Origin: Lachnospiraceae bacterium
GTDB lineage: Bacteria; Bacillota; Clostridia; Lachnospirales; Lachnospiraceae
NCBI GenBank assembly: GCA_017441585.1
Contig: JAFRWW010000067.1
Span: 62,001-126,000, forward strand
DNA: 64,000 nucleotides
Reading direction: 5' to 3'
Shown here: piece after piece, positions 42,629-50,469 of the stretch
Position numbering within the stretch: position 1 is the first letter of the stretch
Layout of the letters: every line of letters begins with the position of its first letter
Program-made: the position numbers and the translations under genes
Notes under the pieces: generated by a model
The model's database searches: none
The model's input: only the letters and a program-made list of their open reading frames with translations
Told to the model about the DNA's origin: nothing

Positions 42629-42669
42629 GTTCCTGTCATCCTGAGGAACGTAGTGACGAAGGATCTTTA
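42629..42669. repeat. Dispersed GTCATCCTGAG / CGAAGGATC repeat upstream of MoxR gene
   Basis: GTTCCTGTCATCCTGAGGAA, CGTAGTGACGAAGGATCTTT; the clearest single copy of this family, with GAACG/CGTAG-type inverted arms. Confidence 0.65.
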
Positions 42670-42729
42670 AATAATCCTTATCTGATCCATTTCACGCGAC
42701 ACACGTAAAAATACACTTTCAGATCACCT

Positions 42730-42795
42730 TCAAAAAATCATCACACCTCTGATCATTAACTTGTCCCTGTTTAATAAAATATTTGTGTTCATCAT
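42730..42795 (-). pseudogene. 21-codon ORF with strong ribosome binding site, probable decayed gene
   Basis: AAGGAGGAAAATAAA precedes ATGATGAAC and a 21-codon frame ending TGA. It follows the Rpn-tail gene at 43009-43320 and the terminator element at 42880-42950. In the sister cassettes the same position holds dnaA-like or polymerase-chimera genes, so this is probably the remnant of a fourth such gene or its replacement. No homology to them is clear beyond context. Confidence 0.4.
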
Positions 42796-42879
42796 TTTAT
42801 TTTCCTCCTTCCTTAAATTCATATAATTCTTTTTTAAATTCCAAACCATATACGCTTTCCGGTACGTTTTTTTCTGTAT

Positions 42880-42950
42880 AAAAACTGCCGGTATCTTCAT
42901 CAGACACCGACAGTCTACACCTTTGTAATGACAGGAATTGTCCTTGTGCA
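42880..42950 (-). terminator. Two-hairpin terminator element, copy 1
   Basis: Minus strand: GACAATTCCTGTC small hairpin, then ACTGTCGGTGTC and GATACCGGCAGT pairing around TGATGAA (42884-42914), followed by T5. It lies about 60-100 bases after the Rpn-tail stop at 43009. This is one of five copies with conserved stem and loop. Confidence 0.8.
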
Positions 42951-43008
42951 AAACTATTTTTTAAGCAGTTTCGACTCATTCGCGAAAAATGCTTTTTTAT
43001 CCATTAAA

Positions 43009-43320
43009 TCACTCTTTCAACAATTGAGCCATAAGCTGTTCCTGATAATCCTTATCTTCCGAAGCCCTGACAGCATCATCAAGCCTACCGGCCTTAAGCA
43101 AAACCGCAAACAAAGCACTGACCTTATCTTTCCCCATCTCAAGGCCTTCACGAATACCATCTTTCCTAAATAATTCCCGGATTTCCTCTTCCGTCTCATC
43201 CCATCCCAACATACCTGTCACCTCCGCTTCGTGTCCAAGTAAAATATCAGCCGCGTTTCTACGAACTACATCAAATCTATCACTCAAGTTTAATATAACC
43301 GCATCTTCTTTTTCGGTCAA
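43009..43320 (-). pseudogene. C-terminal fragment of an Rpn-family nuclease/transposase-like gene
   Basis: 103 aa from M at 43320. It holds only the C-terminal tail of the Rpn family: TEEEIRELFRKDGIREGLEMG, then LLKAGRLDDAVRASEDKDYQ and QEQLMAQLLKE, nearly identical to the end of the full-length gene at 44968-45852. The PD-(D/E)XK core is absent. A poor ribosome binding site and loss of the catalytic part suggest a decayed copy. It still carries the downstream terminator element in the same arrangement. Confidence 0.7.
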
Positions 43321-43364
43321 TCAATCAGAAAAAGGCCCAATACTATAAGGATCAAGTCTTTATT

Positions 43365-43399
43365 AATTCTTTCAATGTAATGAATCTTGTCCGGATGTT
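43365..43399. repeat. Secondary repeat after the dnaA-like gene
   Basis: ATTCTTTCAATGTAATGAAT followed by CTTGTCCGGATG; a near-identical copy is at 46146-46180 after the AAA-ATPase-like gene. It links the 3' ends of two otherwise unrelated genes. Confidence 0.6.
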
Positions 43400-43453
43400 A
43401 TAGGAATGCTGTCCGGTTGTTACAATAATCATCAATCTGAATCGTTATTGCTT

Positions 43454-44800
43454 TTAACCGTTATCGATGATCTTTTTGAGTTCTGTCATCTGATCAAAGA
43501 AGGATTCATCATTTTCCATATTTTCCTTAACCTTATCTATGCCATGAATTACGTTAGCATAATTTCTGTTAAGAGCCTTTCCGATTTCAGCCTTTGACAA
43601 ATCAGTCATCTCATAACACAGGTACATTATTATCATTCTAATATCAGAAATCTTCGGGTCACGCTGGCCTGAAAGGATCTCACTTTCCTCTATATCAAAA
43701 TAATCACACACTGCATTCATAATTGCAGGCATGGTTATTTCTCTCTTATCATCGAAACTTATTATACTCCGGACAGCTTCATCTACCGTTTCTATGGTCA
43801 TTATCTTTTCCTTTTTCATTCTATGATAAAAGACCAAATTATTAAGAGCACATTCCAGCGCCATTACATTTGAATGGACCTTTGTAGCCAAATATTGAAG
43901 GATATCATCGCTTAAATTAATATCATTATAATTTAGCTCGACATGCTTTCTCAAAATAGACACACGGGTTTCATAATCCGGTGCACCTATATCCACAGCA
44001 ATCCCCCAACCAAATCTATTCTTCATCCTCTCTTCAATAGCGGTAAGACAATTAAGCGGTTTATCTGAAGATAATACGATAGCTTTCCCCGATGCATGAA
44101 GCTCGTTAAGTATACAGAATAATTCTTCCTGCGTACATTCTTTCCCCTCCAGAAACTGTACATCATCCAAAGGCAGAAGATCCAGATTTCTGTACTTATC
44201 CCTGAATTGGGACATAACGGTCTGATCACCTGATCTTATTGCATCTATCACCTCACTTGTAAATGAATCAGCAGAAACATACAATAAATTCATTTTCGGA
44301 TTTCTTTTAAGTACCTCATGACCTATCGCATGCAGAAGGTGTGTCTTGCCATTACCCGAACCGCCCCAGATAAAAAGGGGATTATATTTATTACCCGGAC
44401 CTTCTGCAACAGCCATGGCAGCCGCCCGTGCAAAACTGTTGGACTTACCAACCACAAAATTATCAAAGGTATACCTCGGATTAAGATTGGCTTTGTTTTG
44501 ATAATCCGAAATCCCTTCCGGATCTTTGGACGCATTATCGCCTTTGACGAATTTGATATCATATTTGTTCCCGGTAACATTCTCTATAGACGCTTTTAAA
44601 TGCGAACCGTATTTAGACTCAATGAATCTTAAGCCCTCCATATCCACAGAATCCGGAACACCTATAGTACATGTATTATCCTTGACGCCCAAAAGTTTTA
44701 AATGCCGTACCCACTTCTTCTCATAGGCCAGATCAAGCATTCCCCGATCCTGCTTTATATAATTTTTGATTTCTTCCCATTGAGATAATAATTCTTCCAT
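43454..44800 (-). CDS. Divergent DnaA paralog with altered DNA-recognition motif
   Basis: 448 aa from ATG 44800 (AGGAGG 8 bases upstream). All DnaA domains are present. Domain I is at about 1-85, Walker A GGSGNGKTHLLHAIG at about 135, Walker B LLPLDDVQFL, sensor-1 IVLSSDKPLN and Arg finger KNRFGWG. Domain IV is at about 350-448 with ITMPAIMNAVCDYF and MYLCYEMTDLSKAEIG. The signature loop that reads DHTTV in nearly all DnaA is RNYANVIHG, changing residues that contact the DnaA box. No dnaN, recF or clustered DnaA boxes are near, so it is not the resident initiator. It may bind its own sites or compete with DnaA. Confidence 0.85.
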   Translation of the reverse strand: MEELLSQWEEIKNYIKQDRGMLDLAYEKKWVRHLKLLGVKDNTCTIGVPDSVDMEGLRFIESKYGSHLKASIENVTGNKYDIKFVKGDNASKDPEGISDYQNKANLNPRYTFDNFVVGKSNSFARAAAMAVAEGPGNKYNPLFIWGGSGNGKTHLLHAIGHEVLKRNPKMNLLYVSADSFTSEVIDAIRSGDQTVMSQFRDKYRNLDLLPLDDVQFLEGKECTQEELFCILNELHASGKAIVLSSDKPLNCLTAIEERMKNRFGWGIAVDIGAPDYETRVSILRKHVELNYNDINLSDDILQYLATKVHSNVMALECALNNLVFYHRMKKEKIMTIETVDEAVRSIISFDDKREITMPAIMNAVCDYFDIEESEILSGQRDPKISDIRMIIMYLCYEMTDLSKAEIGKALNRNYANVIHGIDKVKENMENDESFFDQMTELKKIIDNG

Positions 44801-44830
44801 TATAAAACCTCCTGTTATTCCTGACCAAAC

Positions 44831-44900
44831 AAAAACTGCCGGTATCTTCATCAGATACCGACAGTTTACACTTTTGTAATGACAGGAATTGTCCTTATAC
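44831..44900 (-). terminator. Two-hairpin terminator element, copy 2, 28 bases before the dnaA-like ATG
   Basis: GACAATTCCTGTC, then ACTGTCGGTATC-TGATGAA-GATACCGGCAGT (44835-44865) and T5. It lies after the Rpn stop at 44968 and ends just before the ribosome binding site of the dnaA-like gene, so it can end the Rpn transcript and also control read-through. Confidence 0.8.
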
Positions 44901-44967
44901 AAAACTATTTTTTAAGCCGTTTCGACTCATTCGCGAAAAGTCGCGAAAAATACTTTGTCCTCTCAAA

Positions 44968-45852
44968 TCACTCTTTCAACAATTGGGCCATAAGCTGTTC
45001 CTGATAATCCTTATCTTCTGAAGCCCTGACTGCATCATCAAACCTGCCGGCCTTAAATAAAGCCACGTTCAAAGCATTAACCCTATCACGACCTTCCTCT
45101 CGACCTTCCTCTCGAAGTCCATCTTCATATGCCTTTTTATCAAAAGTTGTAAGAATCTCTAACATAACAGCCGACCTCTCTTCCAATAAAACGTCCGCCA
45201 ATACATCTTCTTCGATACATTCCCTGACTGCGCGGTCAACAGCCTCCTCTATACTCAAAAACTGCTTATATCTTCTTACCTTTTCGATAAAAACCATGTA
45301 ATCGCGAAGAGGTTCACAATGATCCATCAACTCCTTATTCATCCCCGGATTAATATTGTAAACCGTCGCTGTCCATTCAAACTCACCATCAGAGGTTTTA
45401 TTCAAAAATGCATCCGACAAACGAAGCTTTGTAACTTCCGGGCATTTATCTTCCCCATTATAAAAAACAACATACTGGGGTGTAGGAATCTTCACCAAGG
45501 TTTTTCCATAGATGTTAAGATGTCCGGTTTTTACATATTTACTGTATAACTCCCCAAAATATGTAAATCCCCGAAGGGGCATATTCGGATTAACTGTACT
45601 CTGATGCTCATATATTGCCATGTTGCCACTGACAAGATAAGCGACGTCATTCTTAGCCTTCATATAAATAGCATCTGTCAATGTGATGATTTCCAGATCT
45701 GACACATCGGTATATGAGCTCTTATTTACCGCATTATACAACTGCAGCGCATATTTTTTATACTTCTCCCTACCAAAAATCGTACAGAACAACATATCCT
45801 TGTGCTTACGATTAATTCGATACAACAACTTTCTGATCCAGCCTATCTTCAT
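44968..45852 (-). CDS. Rpn-family PD-(D/E)XK nuclease / putative transposase, full length
   Basis: 294 aa from ATG 45852 (AAGGAG 7 bases upstream; a longer frame has no site). Features of the family: TDAIYMKAKNDVAYLV and the catalytic-type MAIYEHQSTVNPNMPLRG, a helical middle (RRYKQFLSIEEAVDRAVREC) and the tail LREEGREEGRDRVNAL with DDAVRASEDKDYQ. Rpn proteins in Escherichia coli stimulate RecA-independent recombination and some have been linked to defence. There are no inverted repeats, so it is not a complete insertion sequence. It is the intact member of the Rpn-terminator-gene cassettes. Confidence 0.82.
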   Translation of the reverse strand: MKIGWIRKLLYRINRKHKDMLFCTIFGREKYKKYALQLYNAVNKSSYTDVSDLEIITLTDAIYMKAKNDVAYLVSGNMAIYEHQSTVNPNMPLRGFTYFGELYSKYVKTGHLNIYGKTLVKIPTPQYVVFYNGEDKCPEVTKLRLSDAFLNKTSDGEFEWTATVYNINPGMNKELMDHCEPLRDYMVFIEKVRRYKQFLSIEEAVDRAVRECIEEDVLADVLLEERSAVMLEILTTFDKKAYEDGLREEGREEGRDRVNALNVALFKAGRFDDAVRASEDKDYQEQLMAQLLKE

Positions 45853-46056
45853 ATCATTTCTCCTTTCCTGAAAATGCAGGAATCCGAAATGACGACCACT
45901 CCCTCGAAATCCTGCTCCGATAAAAATGTGAAAAGCATAGATTTCCAAAGAAGTGTACATGAAGATCATGTAATTAGAAAACGGTAACGATCAACCGCAT
46001 GCAAGTCGGGATAGTGGACACCTATTGCACTGAGAAAAATATGCTTTTGTGCGTAA

Positions 46057-46085
46057 ATGATAGCACACTCAATACTCCGATGCAA
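46057..46085 (-). promoter_or_regulatory. Promoter of the Rpn gene
   Basis: Minus strand TTGCAT (46080-46085), 17 bases, TATCAT (46057-46062) with an upstream TG of extended -10 type. The leader to ATG 45852 is about 195 bases. The -35 immediately follows the T-run of terminator copy 3. Confidence 0.7.
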
Positions 46086-46146
46086 TAAAAAACTGCCGGC
46101 ATCTTCATCAGATACCGACAGTCTATTAACAAGAACTGTCCTTATC
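46086..46146 (-). terminator. Two-hairpin terminator element, copy 3
   Basis: ACTGTCGGTATC-TGATGAA-GATGCCGGCAGT (46092-46122) with T6. It follows the AAA-ATPase-like gene stop (46182). The neighbouring GACAGTTCTTGTT is a weaker version of the first hairpin. Confidence 0.75.
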
Positions 46147-46180
46147 GATTCTTTCAATGTAGTGATTCTTGTCCGGATGA
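46146..46180. repeat. Secondary repeat after the AAA-ATPase-like gene
   Basis: GATTCTTTCAATGTAGTGAT followed by TCTTGTCCGGATG; near-copy of 43365-43399. Confidence 0.6.
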
Positions 46181-46181
46181 T

Positions 46182-47333
46182 TTAGAAATCAATAATTTCA
46201 TATTCATTGAATTCCTTTATAATGCGCATCCACTCCATCCTAATCTCCTCATTTGGAATCCGGCATATTTCCTCTTGTTGATCGTAAGCAAGATATCCCA
46301 AATGTATGAGATAAGTAAGCATGTCACTTGCGCAAGCGAAACTGTTCATGGTATTAAGGAATGATCCTACATTCACATCAACGGACTTACCTGCCATCAA
46401 GCATAACACATAATCCTTCAACCCCTTATGATTTTGTCTGATCCAATCGGATATGATCTCATGAGATAATATCTCACTCCGGTAAAATCCATACTCTCCC
46501 TTGATCATTGATTTCACGACGGATTCAGGATTATATATCTCAAATCCATCCAGATCATATCCGCCATACCAGCGTCTACACTCCTCAAAATCCATTCCGT
46601 ACCGTACACAAAGATTCTTCACTTCGTCTTCGGTAAAACCCATATACTCCGTAAATTTTCCGGCTTCGAGCATCGTATACCCCTCAAGGTTATTAAGTCT
46701 CCCCTGTATCTTGTCCTTTACCGCCGGCAACATACCGGTCAAATATGCAAATGCTATAGCCGATCGCAGTGTTTCACTTTTAAAAAGGCCGCTTAGAAAT
46801 GAAAGATATTCAGAAAGCAACGACTCTTCAACCTGTTCTCTGACTAAAACATCATATTCATCTATAATAATGATGAACTGCTCTCCTGTCTCTGAATACA
46901 CCTTCAGAATGCTTTTAGCCAGTGAGTCCTCATTCAGAATATCTATCTCGGGAAACTCCTTCCTCATTTCTTCCTTAATAGTATCCTCCAGAGTGCGGAT
47001 CAGCGCAGTCTTATCTCCGGCCTCCTGATATTCACTGTTCATGTCTATCTTTATTACAATATACTTATTCAGTTTGTCCCCATATCCTTCCGCCTTGGAT
47101 ATCTTTAACTGATCAAAAATCCGGTGGGAATCACAGCCCTTCGAATAATATGCACTCAACATATTTCCGGTAATGGTTTTACCAAAACATGAAGGACAGG
47201 AAACACAAATATATTTATTCCAGTCATTGATAATATCATCCATCATCGCAATCATCATTGACTTATCAACATATATCTTTGAATCAACTATTTCCGCAAA
47301 ACATTCGTTTCCCGGATTAAGATGTATTCCCAT
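46182..47333 (-). CDS. AAA-ATPase-like protein (PF09820 type), without C-terminal nuclease
   Basis: 383 aa from ATG 47333 (GGAGG 5 bases upstream; an earlier ATG at 47345 is disfavoured). The family start FAEIVDSKIYVDKSMMIAMM, Walker B-like FIIIIDEYDVLV and the FSHE/WYGGY-type segment RRWYGGYDLDGFEIYNP are clear. The Walker A, usually RPRRFGKS, is CPSCFGKT. The usual C-terminal PD-(D/E)XK (DUF1703) nuclease is absent: the protein stops near the family's NEEIRMEW segment. Such genes are abundant in gut Clostridia and Bacteroides, with no established function. It lies among Rpn genes and repeats, a recombination-prone place. Confidence 0.75.
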   Translation of the reverse strand: MGIHLNPGNECFAEIVDSKIYVDKSMMIAMMDDIINDWNKYICVSCPSCFGKTITGNMLSAYYSKGCDSHRIFDQLKISKAEGYGDKLNKYIVIKIDMNSEYQEAGDKTALIRTLEDTIKEEMRKEFPEIDILNEDSLAKSILKVYSETGEQFIIIIDEYDVLVREQVEESLLSEYLSFLSGLFKSETLRSAIAFAYLTGMLPAVKDKIQGRLNNLEGYTMLEAGKFTEYMGFTEDEVKNLCVRYGMDFEECRRWYGGYDLDGFEIYNPESVVKSMIKGEYGFYRSEILSHEIISDWIRQNHKGLKDYVLCLMAGKSVDVNVGSFLNTMNSFACASDMLTYLIHLGYLAYDQQEEICRIPNEEIRMEWMRIIKEFNEYEIIDF

Positions 47334-47389
47334 ATGATCCTCCATCTCACTTCACTCGACATATGTCAAATCAAACAAAAACTCCTCTG

Positions 47390-47481
47390 TATTATAGCAC
47401 AGAGGAGTAGGCCACTACCAGCAGCGCATAACATACCGAATAAGTTATAAATACTCCTGCTAATTATTATAATAGATTCAT
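47390..47481 (-). pseudogene. Remnant of a second copy of the polymerase-DnaA chimera gene (N-terminus only)
   Basis: From ATG 47481 the minus strand reads M-N-L-L then two stops, then in the same frame L-A-G-V-F-I-T-Y-S-V-C-Y-A-L-L. About 60 of 68 bases match the start of the intact chimera (50311 leftward). It is preceded by terminator copy 4 just as the intact gene is by copy 5. The rest of the gene is lost. The match shows a past tandem duplication. Confidence 0.75.
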
Positions 47482-47510
47482 CAACTTCACCTGCCTTTGC
47501 AAAAATATAA

Positions 47511-47574
47511 ACTGCCGGTATCTTTATCAGATGCCGACAGTCTACACTTTTACAATGACAGAAAATGTCTTTAT
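47511..47574 (-). terminator. Two-hairpin terminator element, copy 4
   Basis: GACATTTTCTGTC, then ACTGTCGGCATC-TGATAAA-GATACCGGCAGT (47511-47541); the T-run is weak (TTTATATTTTT). It precedes the chimera remnant. Confidence 0.65.
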
Positions 47575-47616
47575 AGGGGAGCACTTTAGAACTATCAATA
47601 ATCATCATCCATTACA

Positions 47617-48426
47617 TCACTTCCCCAGCTCCCAGAACGCCACGGCACTCGCAGCGGCCACATTCAAAGAATCCACTCCGGCGGCCATCGGTATCATCAC
47701 CACATGATCACAGTTTTTTATGCTCTGCTCAGTCAGGCCATAGCCCTCATTTCCCAGGATCACGGCCTTTCTTTTTATACTTTTCAAAACCGGATCGTCA
47801 AGTCCCACGGCATCGGGAGAAAGGGCCATCGCTATGGTCTCAAAGCCCATCTCCTTAAGCGCTCTGATATGATCGCATCTCCCCGGGATCACAGTCCATG
47901 GGATATTGAACACATTTCCCATGCTCACCCTTGCAGCTCTCCTGTACAGAGGGTCCGCACAGTCTGAAGTAAGGAGGATGGCCTCCACTCCCATGGCTGT
48001 GGCCGACCGGAAGATGGCGCCTACATTAGTAGGATTGGTGACATTTTCCAATACTGCGACAAAGCACCTGTCCCTGCAGATATCCTCCAAATCCGGCTCT
48101 TCTTTTCTTTCCATGGCACAGAACATGCCCTCCGTAAGGGCATATCCTGTTATTGCTTTAAGCACTTCATCAGGCGCCAGATATCCGGATACGTTCCGGC
48201 ACGCCTCAATCACAAAGGCCGCATCCTCATTAGGCTCGGTTATGGACGTGAGAAATGATATCGGTATATAATCGGCCTCTATGGCTCTGCGGATCACCTT
48301 CGGGCTCTCCGTTATGAATATGCCTATACCCGGCTCGTTTATCCGCTTTAACTGTACCTCATTATAAGTTGTAAAGATCTCACGATCGCGCCCGTCCAGT
48401 TCTGACAGGCTTGCTATTCTTTTCAT
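47617..48426 (-). CDS. TrmH/SpoU-family RNA 2'-O-ribose methyltransferase
   Basis: 269 aa. An N-terminal substrate-recognition domain precedes a SPOUT knot: ENVTNPTNVGAIFRSATAMG, SMGNVFNIPW, AVILGNEGYGL and MIPMAAGVDSLNVAAASA, the three family motifs. It would methylate rRNA or tRNA ribose with SAM. The ATG overlaps the stop of the 55-aa zinc-ribbon gene by 4 bases. It is an ordinary housekeeping-type gene stranded between the chimera remnant and the intact chimera, which suggests the duplication bracketed it. Confidence 0.92.
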   Translation of the reverse strand: MKRIASLSELDGRDREIFTTYNEVQLKRINEPGIGIFITESPKVIRRAIEADYIPISFLTSITEPNEDAAFVIEACRNVSGYLAPDEVLKAITGYALTEGMFCAMERKEEPDLEDICRDRCFVAVLENVTNPTNVGAIFRSATAMGVEAILLTSDCADPLYRRAARVSMGNVFNIPWTVIPGRCDHIRALKEMGFETIAMALSPDAVGLDDPVLKSIKRKAVILGNEGYGLTEQSIKNCDHVVMIPMAAGVDSLNVAAASAVAFWELGK

Positions 48427-48590
48427 TTATAAATCCTGGGGCCGAACTCGATCAATTTCGTGCCGCATTTCTTACATACCTTCTCATCGAACATCTTAAG
48501 CTTATAAATCTTTTTACAGGATGGACATATATAGTTCTCACGCTTATGCAAATCACTTTCATCCATTCTGATACCTTTTTCCCCTAACAT
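48423..48590 (-). CDS. 55-aa zinc-ribbon protein, translationally coupled to trmH
   Basis: A short frame: ATG 48590, GGAG eight bases upstream, TGA overlapping the trmH ATG as ATGA. Two CxxC pairs (ICPSCKK and VCKKCGTK) 18-20 residues apart form a rubredoxin-like zinc knuckle, with basic residues between. The overlap with trmH implies a related role, perhaps RNA or ribosome binding. It is too short for most automatic callers. Confidence 0.75.
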   Translation of the reverse strand: MLGEKGIRMDESDLHKRENYICPSCKKIYKLKMFDEKVCKKCGTKLIEFGPRIYK

Positions 48591-48682
48591 ATCCTCTTCT
48601 CCTTACTATGAATCTATTTTCATAAACCACCGACTTTTTAAGAGTCACCTACTTTTTAATGGCCGCCCTCCATGAAAGTACT

Positions 48683-50311
48683 TTAGCATACATTCAGCCT
48701 GTTTTCAAACAGCACCTTTCTGACATTATTTATGTCTTCCCAGACTTTGCCGTCCTCTTCGGCCTGACGGCGGATCTTCTGATGACTGAAGAGCATTTCG
48801 GTATAGGGCTTGTGACCGAATTTTATTCCGATCTCAAAGATGCTGCATCCCGTCAGTTCCCTGGACAGGTAGATCGCGATGTCCCTGGGATATTCTACTT
48901 CTTTGATCCTTCTGGATGAGAGCAGCTTCTTTTTGTCCACCTCAAAATATCCGCATACAGCGCTGACCACATCATCCATGGCTATGATACGGCGGCTTTT
49001 CCTGTCATTTTCAACTGTAGGCATGCCCGATCTTTGGTAGTTGAATTCCTTTATGTATCCTGCGAATCTCTCAGGGTAATGTATCTTAAACCATCCCAGC
49101 CGCCATGACACCAGCATATATGACAGTGCCTGCGCCTTTGAAAAAGCATCGCCATATACCTTACACAATCCGTCTGCCAGTTCCTCAAAGTTCTCAGGCT
49201 TTGATTTTTTAACCATCTCACGTATTTCCCTCTCACAGAATTCAGGTATATCATCAAGATGTCCGTCTTCCATATTTAAGGTAAAAAACTCAAGCAAATC
49301 TTTATCATCTGTAGGAATCCCTGCAGGATCGATACACAGGTTCATCGAAAGGCGTCTCAAAATATCCAATCCGCTCATAGCCAGAATGCTTTGTACATAA
49401 AAAAGATCCGTATCCACCGCAAGTTCCGGACAGCTTCGCAAATCCTTAATATCTGCCGGCAGTATATCACCATCGCCATGCTCAGGAACAAACATCAGCC
49501 TCACATGAGGGATCATGCTGTCCATATTAGGGATCAGTTCCACCACATAATCCACGCCCTCCATTGCATTACATATGGCTATGGCTTCCCTTATCATATG
49601 TGTTGGAATGCAGATCGTCAGATCAAGATGCTTTTTCGCAACATCAGTAGAGCCAAAAGTCTGATCCAGATCATATTTGAGCGGATCAAACTGCGAAATA
49701 CCGCAAAGATATGCGATCATGGATCCGGCGCCGGTGCCCCTTATTATTACATCAGAAGCCTTGAGACCCAGCGTACGCATAAGATCTCTCATATACAGGA
49801 AGGCAAACTCCGTCCCCTGTCTTTTAAGAAGCAAAAACTCATACTCCATACGCTCCAGCGCCTCAATATGCTCATCTTCCCCATATTTGATCCCGATGGC
49901 TTCTTTACATATGCCCCGGAGCCTCTGCTCGGCATCCGCCACCATAGGATAATACATTCCTTTTTTGCCATTTGCATTATCATCTGTTTTAAGACCATTC
50001 ATACGTTTTTCCTCCCTTTTTAATTCCTTTTCTTCATTGATCCTGTCATGAATCCTGGCAGCACGTTCTTCTTCATATTCTTTAAGCGCCGCTGCCACTT
50101 CTTTATTGCGTCCAAAACACTTCCTGATAAATCCCCTGAAGCAGTAAAAATATATGGTATATAATCCTGCTGAAAGCATAAGCGCAATATTTACGCCATC
50201 CCATGCCTGAGTCCTCCCCTTAAAGAGCATATAGGCATGCACCGCCGCCAACAGCGCATAACATACCGAATAGGTCATAAACACTCCTGCTAATTTTTTT
50301 AATAGATTCAT
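48683..50311 (-). CDS. Membrane-anchored chimera: degenerate C-family DNA polymerase region plus DnaA domain IV
   Basis: 542 aa from ATG 50311 (GGAGG 5 bases upstream). Residues 11-30 and 42-62 are two membrane spans, followed by a charged coiled coil to about 110. Residues 125-425 align by eye with the start of a DnaE/PolC catalytic core: ERMEYEFLLLKRQG, RGTGAGSMIAYLCGI, DPLKYDL, then GIPTDD and IPEFCEREIREMVKKSKPENF, and SKAQALSYMLVSWRLGWFK like the KxHAAAY segment. The catalytic aspartates (PDIDIDF in the family) are replaced by LDLTICIP, so polymerisation is unlikely. Residues 440-515 are DnaA domain IV (VVSAVCGYFEVDKKKLLS, YLSRELTGCSIFEIGIKFG) with the DHTTV loop changed to KPYTEMLFS. 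It may bind DNA at the membrane. Confidence 0.8.
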   Translation of the reverse strand: MNLLKKLAGVFMTYSVCYALLAAVHAYMLFKGRTQAWDGVNIALMLSAGLYTIYFYCFRGFIRKCFGRNKEVAAALKEYEEERAARIHDRINEEKELKREEKRMNGLKTDDNANGKKGMYYPMVADAEQRLRGICKEAIGIKYGEDEHIEALERMEYEFLLLKRQGTEFAFLYMRDLMRTLGLKASDVIIRGTGAGSMIAYLCGISQFDPLKYDLDQTFGSTDVAKKHLDLTICIPTHMIREAIAICNAMEGVDYVVELIPNMDSMIPHVRLMFVPEHGDGDILPADIKDLRSCPELAVDTDLFYVQSILAMSGLDILRRLSMNLCIDPAGIPTDDKDLLEFFTLNMEDGHLDDIPEFCEREIREMVKKSKPENFEELADGLCKVYGDAFSKAQALSYMLVSWRLGWFKIHYPERFAGYIKEFNYQRSGMPTVENDRKSRRIIAMDDVVSAVCGYFEVDKKKLLSSRRIKEVEYPRDIAIYLSRELTGCSIFEIGIKFGHKPYTEMLFSHQKIRRQAEEDGKVWEDINNVRKVLFENRLNVC

Positions 50312-50332
50312 CATTTCCTCCACCTTTACCAA

Positions 50333-50402
50333 ATAAAAACTGCCGATATCTTCATCAGATACCGACAGTCTACACTTTTACAATGACAGAGAATGTCCTT
50401 AT
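50333..50402 (-). terminator. Two-hairpin terminator element, copy 5, before the chimera
   Basis: GACATTCTCTGTC, then ACTGTCGGTATC-TGATGAA-GATATCGGCAGT (50339-50369) and T5. It ends about 20 bases before the ribosome binding site of the chimera and follows the Rpn tail 50470-50742. Confidence 0.78.
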
Positions 50403-50469
50403 ATATAAATTTTTCAGCAGACTATTCCAGCCGATTCACAGATTATACTTTCTGTTATCCAACACATCA

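Noticed and set aside
42730..42951. 73-aa gene reading through terminator copy 1
   Set aside because: The first 50 codons are the repeat element in translation; a good ribosome binding site exists only for the 21-codon ORF inside.
43454..44800. Chromosomal origin with dnaA
   Set aside because: No dnaN, recF or clustered TTATCCACA boxes are near and the recognition loop is altered, so it is treated as a paralog.
44968..45852. Complete insertion sequence around the Rpn gene
   Set aside because: No terminal inverted repeats or target duplications flank it; the nearby repeats are terminator hairpins in one orientation.
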